NCBI GenBank assembly: GCA_018818235.1
Contig: JAHISE010000074.1
Coordinates: 1-38,192 of the forward strand
Length of the DNA stretch: 38,192 nt
Source of the DNA: Patescibacteria group bacterium
GTDB taxonomy: Bacteria; Patescibacteriota; Gracilibacteria; Peribacterales; Peribacteraceae
Reading direction: 5' to 3'
The translations under genes and the position numbers were made by a program. Positions 33,069-38,192 of the stretch are shown here, piece by piece. How positions within the stretch are numbered: the stretch's first letter is position 1; each line of letters starts with the position of its first letter. The notes beneath the pieces are model-generated. The model was given only the letters and a program-made list of their open reading frames with translations, had not been told where the DNA came from and did not search any database.

Positions 33069-33277
33069 ACCCCCATCCCCCTGTCCCCCTTCCCCCTCCA
33101 CCCCACTGACCACGGCAATCATGATTGCCGTGGCTGACCTGCAGGGGAAAGTGGGAACCCCGCTAACAGAGAAACAAACTCAATTCGAGTAAGCCCCTTC
33201 CCCCTGTGGGCAAGCCACGTCAGTCGTGACTGACGTGGCAAGCGGAGTGGAGGGGGAAGGGGTTTGGGGATGGGGGT
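33069..33277. repeat. Long G/C-rich inverted-repeat element (MITE-like), copy B
   Basis: About 209 bp without a gene, making up most of the 314-bp gap. Outer arms begin ACCCCCATCCCC (33069-33080) and end GGGGATGGGGGT (33266-33277), and continue through CCTTCCCCCTCCAC. Each arm holds its own near-perfect palindrome: 33111-33134 (CCACGGCAATC with its complement) and 33210-33233 (CCACGTCAGTC with its complement). The two inner palindromes differ in sequence but both keep their pairing. Related to the flanks of the DUF559 gene through CTCCGCTTGCC. Confidence 0.85.
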
Positions 33278-33301
33278 CTTTCTCTACCAACAACTTCCCC
33301 C

Positions 33302-33307
33302 TACAAT
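33302..33307 (+). promoter_or_regulatory. -10 box (TACAAT) of a leaderless promoter for the membrane protein at 33314
   Basis: TACAAT is followed by exactly 6 nt (CTCGTT) and ATG at 33314. No SD. Confidence 0.65.
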
Positions 33308-33313
33308 CTCGTT

Positions 33314-34189
33314 ATGCCTCCAAACAAAAAACTTTGGCTCCACCTCCTAAAACTTATAGGAGTTGGGCTGTTTGTGTGGATAATACGGGAAATAGACCTT
33401 GCCAGACTTCTTGAAGAAATAAGAAAAGCTGACCTGACGCTGTTCACTTTATCCTTTATAACAGGCTTTATTGCAATCTTCGTCAAAGCTGTAAGATGGC
33501 ACATAATTGTAAAAAAGGCGGGCTTGAGTCCAAGTATGTGGGAATCCTGGAAGCTATATAATATTGGATTTGCTCTCGCTGTAATTACTCCCGCCAAACT
33601 GGGAGAACTTGGAAGAGCAGCTTATCTAAAGAAAGATGGCATGAATGGGATCACTGCTATTGGCATTAACATTATTGATCGTTTGGCAGATGTAGTGACC
33701 ACTTTGTCATTCATACTCGCAGCAATTTGGTTACTTTTTGGATTTTCGATTTTTTTGTATGCATTATTAGCGCTTGTTGTTATTTCAATTTTAATATTTG
33801 TAATTTTCAAAAAAACAATATTGTCTAAGGCTATCAATTATTTTCTTCCTTTCGTTAAACACGTACTAACTTCTTCACTTATTATAAAGGCACTCGGAAT
33901 TACATTTATTTATTGGATTGCATTCTTCACATGGGCAATTTTGATTGCACAAAGCGTTGGAATCGATATACCAATAATTACAATTGGTGCAATCCTCACA
34001 ATCGCAAGTTCTATAGCTGTCCTCCCCATAGCTCCATCAGGTTTGGGGACAAGAGACGCGGCATTGATCGCACTATTAGCTCCATTTGGAATACAAAGTG
34101 AACAAGCTGTTGCAATGGCATTGTTGATGTTTGCGAGTATTGTGATTTCGAGTTTGTATGGGGCGGGGTTGTGGGTTACAAGTAAATGA
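33314..34189 (+). CDS. LPG_synthase_TM/UPF0104-family membrane protein
   Basis: A 291-residue protein with about eight membrane helices, matching the flippase-like domain shared by MprF and AglD (UPF0104). Family segments visible are FVKAVRWHIIV (the Arg-Trp pair after helix 2), the conserved loop ITPAKLGELGRAAYLKK, INIIDRLADVV and PSGLGTRDAALIALLAPFG (usually PGGLGxxE). Members flip or transfer lipid-linked groups; the role here is probably moving or modifying a lipid carrier in the inner membrane. Lies beside repeat elements on both sides and is transcribed by its own leaderless promoter. Confidence 0.87.
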   Translation: MPPNKKLWLHLLKLIGVGLFVWIIREIDLARLLEEIRKADLTLFTLSFITGFIAIFVKAVRWHIIVKKAGLSPSMWESWKLYNIGFALAVITPAKLGELGRAAYLKKDGMNGITAIGINIIDRLADVVTTLSFILAAIWLLFGFSIFLYALLALVVISILIFVIFKKTILSKAINYFLPFVKHVLTSSLIIKALGITFIYWIAFFTWAILIAQSVGIDIPIITIGAILTIASSIAVLPIAPSGLGTRDAALIALLAPFGIQSEQAVAMALLMFASIVISSLYGAGLWVTSK

Positions 34190-34211
34190 ATAGACCTCAC
34201 TCTCTTCCCTC

Positions 34212-34780
34212 TAACCGACCTCACCCCCGGTCCCTCTCCACTCCGCTCCGCTTGCCCACTGTGGAGAGGGGAGCTCTGCTCATATTTTATTATGATTTAT
34301 GAAGTTAAATATCATTTCCAAAACCTCTGGTAATGATTCATGCACTTTGTCATTTGTAATTCTAAGTATCTTATAATCCCTTTCTATAAAATATTTATCT
34401 CTTATATCATCGTGTTCTTTTTGTTCTGCTTTTTCATGGATTTTTCCATCTATCTCTATTATTACTCTTTGCTCTCTGCAAATAAAATCTGCAATGTATG
34501 GCCCAACATTAACCTGTCTGCAAAACTTTAGTCCTCTGCATCTTCTATTGCGTAATACTCTCCATAATATTGCCTCTTCATGAGTCATTGATCTCCTTAG
34601 TTTCTTTGTAAACCTGCTTTTATTCTTCTTATATAGTGCTTCTTTGATTTCTTCATCCATAGGATTGCAGATCCTACACAAACAGCAAACAACATACAAC
34701 AAACAAAACAGCTCCCCTCTCCTCCTCAGAGGAGAGGGGCCGGGGGTGAGGTCGATTGTGGGCCGGGGTGAGGTCGGTTA
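34212..34780. mobile_element. Putative mobile element: DUF559 nuclease gene in inverted repeats, copy C
   Basis: The outer ends are a perfect 16-bp inverted repeat: TAACCGACCTCACCCC at 34212-34227 and its complement at 34765-34780. Inside, both ends fold again (GGTCCCTCTCC...GGAGAGGGGAGCT on the left, AGCTCCCCTCTCC...GGAGAGGGGCC on the right) and the sole gene is a DUF559 protein. The octamer GACCTCAC occurs twice on the left (34193, 34217) and its complement twice on the right (34746, 34768). I see no clear target-site duplication, and movement is inferred. Confidence 0.6.
34280..34660 (-). CDS. DUF559 endonuclease-domain protein
   Basis: A 126-residue protein of the DUF559 family (Vsr/PD-(D/E)XK-like fold). 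Motifs: EEAILWRVLRNRR (28-40), GLKFCRQVNVGPYIADFICRE with Asp58, and VIIEIDGKIH with Glu69 and Asp71, which are the presumed metal-binding residues; a basic N terminus (KKNKSRFTKKLRR) may bind DNA. I chose ATG 34660; the frame upstream to 34702 runs toward the repeat and encodes a Cys-rich stretch outside the family. It is the only gene between the arms of the inverted-repeat element and is opposite in strand to its neighbours. DUF559 biochemistry is little known. Confidence 0.87.
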   Translation of the reverse strand: MDEEIKEALYKKNKSRFTKKLRRSMTHEEAILWRVLRNRRCRGLKFCRQVNVGPYIADFICREQRVIIEIDGKIHEKAEQKEHDDIRDKYFIERDYKILRITNDKVHESLPEVLEMIFNFINHNKI

Positions 34781-34811
34781 AGGCATTATTTCCTCAACCC
34801 CCCAATTCCCT

Positions 34812-34817
34812 TATAGT
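34812..34817 (+). promoter_or_regulatory. -10 box (TATAGT) of a leaderless promoter for the methyltransferase at 34824
   Basis: TATAGT is followed by exactly 6 nt (ACCCCC) and ATG at 34824. Confidence 0.65.
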
Positions 34818-34823
34818 ACCCCC

Positions 34824-35501
34824 ATGCCCTCCCCCACCTTCACCGACCGGCAAAAGAAATATTGGGATAAGAAAAAACATTCAAAGCGAAAGTCTCCCGA
34901 TTCTCCTGTGATCCGATCTTACGTTCAACCAAAGATAGATCTAATTATTAACAAGATTGATCTGCCTGATGATTCAAAAGTTCTGGATGTCGGTGCCGGC
35001 AACGGTTACTTCAGCTACTGGTTTGATAAAAGATGGGACACAACTGCGATCGATTACTCCGAAGTTATTCTCGAGAATAATCCCGTAGAAAAAAAGATGG
35101 TAATGGATGCGCGTAACTCGGAATTTCCTGATAATTCTTTTGATCTTGTCTTCTGCCATGCCGTCTTACATCACATAGATAAACCCGATCGCATTAAAGT
35201 AATAAATGAAATGAGGCGAGTCTCTAAAAAATACGTTGTGATGATAGAACCGAATTGTTTTAATCCTCTGATGTATGCTTTTGGACTGCTAAAGAAAGAG
35301 GAGCGTGGACTTTTGGACTTTTCTATCAGCTACTCAGCTCAACTTATTCATGACGGAGGCTTAAGAGTGATTGAATCTGCAAGTTGGGGAGCCCTGACTC
35401 CCAATAGAATGCCGTTAACACGATTATTGCTGCCAATATTTGCCAAATTTGAACGTAAACTGCTATTCGGAGTGAATAATATTGTTATTGCAGAGAAATA
35501 A
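34824..35501 (+). CDS. Class I SAM-dependent methyltransferase (Methyltransf_11)
   Basis: A 225-residue methyltransferase. Motif I is SKVLDVGAGNGYFSYWF (about residues 51-67), motif II acidic end TTAIDYSEVIL, and post-motifs are FPDNSFDLVFCHAVLHHI and VVMIEPNCFNPLMY. It is typical of small UbiE/Methyltransf_11 enzymes found in O-antigen and capsule loci. The next gene, 40 bp on, is an amidotransferase on the same strand, so it may modify the same glycan; no substrate can be read from sequence. Confidence 0.87.
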   Translation: MPSPTFTDRQKKYWDKKKHSKRKSPDSPVIRSYVQPKIDLIINKIDLPDDSKVLDVGAGNGYFSYWFDKRWDTTAIDYSEVILENNPVEKKMVMDARNSEFPDNSFDLVFCHAVLHHIDKPDRIKVINEMRRVSKKYVVMIEPNCFNPLMYAFGLLKKEERGLLDFSISYSAQLIHDGGLRVIESASWGALTPNRMPLTRLLLPIFAKFERKLLFGVNNIVIAEK

Positions 35502-35541
35502 TTTGCCTAAACCGTATATCAAACATTAATATCTCTTTCCT

Positions 35542-36738
35542 ATGCCAACCTCAAAAATCTACTCACACAACTTCGGCCCGGATTTTACAAAGCGAAATTT
35601 TAAAAGATGTACCAAATGTATTATGCCGGATACAAAACCAGGAGGCTCTTTTGACGCAAATGGAGTTTGTAATGCGTGCCTTAATAATGATGCAAAGAAG
35701 AACATTGATTGGAATCAAAGAATACAGGCACTAAGAGATTTAGCCGAAGAAGCAAAAAGAAAGAAATCAACAGGATACAATTGTTTGATTCCGGTTAGTG
35801 GTGGAAAAGACAGTACCTATCTGGCAGTTACCGCAAGAGATACTCTGGGACTAAATCCCCTATGTGTATTTGTAGAGCCTTGTTACATTGCAGAAAGAGG
35901 AGACAAAAATGCAAAGAACCTTTCCAAGCTTGGATTTGATATTTTCAGATTCAATCCAAGCCAAAAGATAATGCCGGGATTACTGAAGAGAAGTTTTATT
36001 GAGGACGGACAACCTGTCCGAGCATTTGAGTTTATGCTTTATTCCGTTCCTATGCGTGTTGCGATTAACTACGGTATTCCTTTGGGTATATGGGGAGAAA
36101 ACGCAGCAGTTGAATATGGGAATCTTGGAAATACGGATGCGGAAGATCAAAAGAACTGTCCTGCATTGGAGGGTAGGGATGCATCGCACTGGGTTGGAAA
36201 CGGAGTAACAGAAAGAGAACTAACGGCATTCCAACATCCAACTGCGGAAGAGTTCAGACAATCCGGTATGCGTGTTGTATACATGAGTGATTATGTTTTT
36301 TGGGACAGCCGAATGACAGCAGAGTTCGCAATCAAGAGAGGCCTAGCCGTTAGAACTCCTGATGAGATTAAAGGAACTGGAGGCTACTGGGACTTTGAGC
36401 AATTGGATGACGAAATGCCGATAATCAGTCACCTGCTTAAGTACATCAAGTTCGGTTACGGCCGTGCAACGGATCAGGCTTGCAGAGATATCCGCAACGG
36501 TCACATTACAAGAGAAGAAGGGCTTGCTCTTGCAGACGAATTCGACGGACAGATTAATCCCGAGTACATCAGACGTTACTGTGATTACATTGGTATAACA
36601 GTTGAAGAGTTCTGGAAGATTGCAGAGAGTTTTAGGCCAAAGGAGACTGTAGCTCCATCTCCAATGTCACAACCTGCTCCTGTTCAACAGCAATCGCCAA
36701 CAATGTATCAGGCGAGTCCGGCTACTTCGATTGTTTAA
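35542..36738 (+). CDS. N-acetyl sugar amidotransferase (WbpG/PseA family), paralogue 3
   Basis: Third family member, 398 residues. CxxC pairs at Cys23/Cys26 and Cys43/Cys46, PP-loop SGGKDS at 86-91, then LGIWGENAAVEYGN, MSDYVFWDSRMTAE, YIKFGYGRATDQAC and IRNGHITREEG. The last 30 or so residues are a low-complexity Pro/Gln/Ser tail (SPMSQPAPVQQQSP) absent from the other two copies. It has no HisH/HisF genes beside it, so it would have to share the pair at 23081-24466 or use free ammonia. Upstream is TTAATAT about 9 nt from the ATG. Confidence 0.9.
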   Translation: MPTSKIYSHNFGPDFTKRNFKRCTKCIMPDTKPGGSFDANGVCNACLNNDAKKNIDWNQRIQALRDLAEEAKRKKSTGYNCLIPVSGGKDSTYLAVTARDTLGLNPLCVFVEPCYIAERGDKNAKNLSKLGFDIFRFNPSQKIMPGLLKRSFIEDGQPVRAFEFMLYSVPMRVAINYGIPLGIWGENAAVEYGNLGNTDAEDQKNCPALEGRDASHWVGNGVTERELTAFQHPTAEEFRQSGMRVVYMSDYVFWDSRMTAEFAIKRGLAVRTPDEIKGTGGYWDFEQLDDEMPIISHLLKYIKFGYGRATDQACRDIRNGHITREEGLALADEFDGQINPEYIRRYCDYIGITVEEFWKIAESFRPKETVAPSPMSQPAPVQQQSPTMYQASPATSIV

Positions 36739-37258
36739 GAACTATGCAGGTGCTTGGGTTGCTTTAACATGGGATTTTGACCATATTCTTGGCGTGCGTG
36801 GGTGGGAGGGCAAACGCACTGTCTGAGCTCGAAAGCACAACTTAATTCAAGAAAACATTTATATACTTATTCTAGCCTGCTCTAACTCCGAGTGCAGCCA
36901 AACAATTCCGCACACCTTACCTTCTCTAATTATGCTTTCGAGCGAGTTTGCGTTTGCCTTGATCTTTTCTTTGCTTCTTTCTATTGTATCAAGACAAAAG
37001 AAAGAAGAAGATTTGAAATTAGATCTTAGATAACCAATAAAAGTAGGCCAGCAATGCTCAACGTGTCTATCCTTCGACCCATTCGATGAACTCAGGGTCG
37101 CTTACAAATTATTAAACTCTCCAATTGCAGGTCACTCTGAGTTTTGTCGAAGGGCGATACACCAAAATTTATAAAGTTGAGAGTCTCTGCTGAAATTCAA
37201 AAAATAATAGTTCGTTGTTGTCTTACTTTTCGTATTCTCAACTTTCAAATTTTGGCAC
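36739..37258. repeat. Gene-free 520-bp stretch of several palindromic repeats
   Basis: No convincing gene. Three inverted repeats are visible. (1) 36809-36837 with 36933-36958, arms containing GCAAACGCA and GCTCGAAAGCA, followed by a CTTCTTTCT/AGAAAGAAG hairpin at 36974-37010. (2) 37071-37100 with 37131-37154, of the widespread CCTTCGAC/CTCAGGGTG type. (3) 37162-37184 with 37234-37254, CCAAAATTTATAAAGTTGAGA with its near-complement. The gap lies between convergent genes. Confidence 0.75.
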
Positions 37259-38192
37259 TCAGGATGACACGTTGCTCTTCTTCCCCACCGCCAACTGATT
37301 CAAAAGAAGAAACCCAAGCCCTACCCTCTTCATAATCTTTTCAATTCCAAGTTCCCCCTGGCATCCCCACGGACTGCACATAAATTTTTCGAGTTGAACC
37401 GGTTTAAGCCCGGCATTGCCAATATAAACTCGGAGCTTTTTCAATGTCATTGTTTCCTGATGTTCTTCGTCATCTATGTGACCGATGGCAGTTGCGATGT
37501 GCTCGAAGAATGGATCGGGAGTTGTGATAATAACGATCCCTCCGGGACGCAACATGCTGTAAATTTTACGCAAAAACTCTCCGGGATTACTTACATGTTC
37601 GATTATTGCAGTTGCAACAATCACATCAAAGGACCCATCTTCAAAAGGAGGATTCATTGCATCTCCTTGCACCATATTTAATCGATTATCCTCACATGCA
37701 TCTATAAGTTCTTGCGAGAACTCGAGTCCTGTACATTTAATTCCGGGAATCGAATCTAAGAAAACACTTGTAAGCTTTCCTTCTGCAGGACCAATATCCA
37801 AAAGATTCTCGGGAGTCCCGTTGTAATGTCTATGAATCATTCTGATAACTTCATCTGCGCGTCTTTGACCACGGTACACAAGTGACTTTTTATTTTTTCT
37901 GCCTTCGCAGTATTCAATCCCCATTGCACCCGTTACCCAAGGTAATTCTTCACATGTTTGATCTCCACTAAGATTAATTGTTCTTTGTAATCGAATTCTT
38001 TTGTTTGAGTTAAGTTTATTTAAATAGTTATCCGAAAGTTTGTAAGGAGAGGTCTCAAACTCTTGGGCTTGGAAGTATCTGGATTGCGGAACATATCTGG
38101 TAAAGAACTCATCGCCTAGTTGCAGTGACTCGAAAGTACTATTGCCACTCAGTTTGATACTATCGGTAATCCGAGCTCCATCTTTGGCCAAC
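37259..38192 (-). CDS. SAM-dependent methyltransferase with unknown N-terminal region, 5'-truncated
   Basis: The frame is open to the window end, so the start is missing. The C-terminal two thirds are a class I methyltransferase: ENLLDIGPAEGKLTSVFL is motif I, GLEFSQELIDACE is motif II, NPPFEDGSFDVIVATAIIEHV is the Methyltransf_11/25 block and MLRPGGIVIITTPDP is motif III. About 110 residues before it (from GNSTFESLQLGDEFF to YCEGRKNKK) are not recognised and may be another domain or an acceptor-binding part. Probably a sugar methyltransferase of the glycan locus. Its 3' end overlaps the start of the repeat region. Confidence 0.85.
   Translation of the reverse strand, partial: LAKDGARITDSIKLSGNSTFESLQLGDEFFTRYVPQSRYFQAQEFETSPYKLSDNYLNKLNSNKRIRLQRTINLSGDQTCEELPWVTGAMGIEYCEGRKNKKSLVYRGQRRADEVIRMIHRHYNGTPENLLDIGPAEGKLTSVFLDSIPGIKCTGLEFSQELIDACEDNRLNMVQGDAMNPPFEDGSFDVIVATAIIEHVSNPGEFLRKIYSMLRPGGIVIITTPDPFFEHIATAIGHIDDEEHQETMTLKKLRVYIGNAGLKPVQLEKFMCSPWGCQGELGIEKIMKRVGLGFLLLNQLAVGKKSNVSS

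Noticed and set aside
33226..33414. Plus-strand frame of 62 codons
   Set aside because: It covers the right arm of the copy B repeat and an out-of-frame part of the membrane protein gene.
36739..37258. tRNA or other classic RNA gene in the long gap
   Set aside because: No cloverleaf or CCA-type end was found; hairpins there belong to repeat families.
1..38192. Recoded TGA (Gly) as in Gracilibacteria or Absconditabacteria
   Set aside because: TGA ends several genes precisely where families end, and no frame needs TGA read-through.

Overview
The window is one long surface-glycan biosynthesis locus from an uncultured-looking bacterium of moderate to low GC. All visible genes read in the standard code, with TGA used as a stop. 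Shine-Dalgarno sequences are almost absent. Many first genes instead carry a TANNNT -10 box that ends 6-7 nt before the ATG, which is the signature of leaderless transcripts. Together with fused sugar-activation enzymes, DUF559 and NYN genes, and many intergenic palindromes, this suggests a candidate-phylum (Patescibacteria/CPR-like) genome. That placement is an inference: no rRNA, tRNA or ribosomal-protein gene is present to fix the taxonomy.

Layout. (1) 1-4613: end of a UDP-N-acetylhexosamine 6-dehydrogenase, converging on a minus-strand ADP-heptose module (cupin-heptose-7-P kinase fusion, GmhB phosphatase, adenylyltransferase, GT9 transferase). (2) 4836-10660, plus strand: nucleotidyltransferase-like protein, GT4 transferase, methyltransferase, an ATP-grasp/low-molecular-weight phosphatase fusion and a NodB-type deacetylase. 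(3) 10906-21739, minus strand: KpsC/KpsS-like capsule transferase, PseI, PseH-like GNAT, PseG, class III aminotransferase, NYN-domain protein, SpsF-type cytidylyltransferase, Gfo/Idh oxidoreductase, PseC and a helical unknown. (4) 21867-27378: an N-acetyl-sugar amidotransferase (+) converging on PseB-GNAT-amidotransferase-HisH-HisF (-). (5) 27566-32999, minus strand: TIM-barrel protein, ABC flippase-type exporter, GT-C membrane glycosyltransferase, and an APS-kinase-like/HxGH nucleotidyltransferase pair. (6) 33314-38192: a LPG_synthase_TM-like membrane protein, a DUF559 nuclease inside an inverted-repeat element, a methyltransferase, a third amidotransferase, a repeat-filled gap and a partial methyltransferase.

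How it works together. PseB, PseC, PseH, PseG and PseI with the SpsF-type cytidylyltransferase form a plausible complete route from UDP-GlcNAc to a CMP-pseudaminic-acid-type nonulosonate. The three WbpG/PseA-family amidotransferases and the HisH/HisF ammonia pair predict acetamidino decoration of that sugar or of other N-acetylated sugars in the chain. The heptose module supplies ADP-heptose to the GT9 enzyme. The capsule-type transferase, GT4 and GT-C enzymes, ABC exporter and methyltransferases would assemble, modify and export the glycan.

Most intergenic gaps hold palindromic repeats of several unrelated families: G/C-rich REP-like, CCCAAA-type, GTCACT-type, TTGGC-type and TTCGAC-type. One G/C-rich copy is expanded into a 569-bp inverted-repeat element carrying the DUF559 nuclease gene. 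The strongest leads are this nuclease-repeat element, the cupin-kinase fusion in a heptose pathway with no GmhA in view, the ATP-grasp-phosphatase fusion, the leaderless promoter pattern, and a promoter-hairpin-T-tract unit that may be a small RNA.
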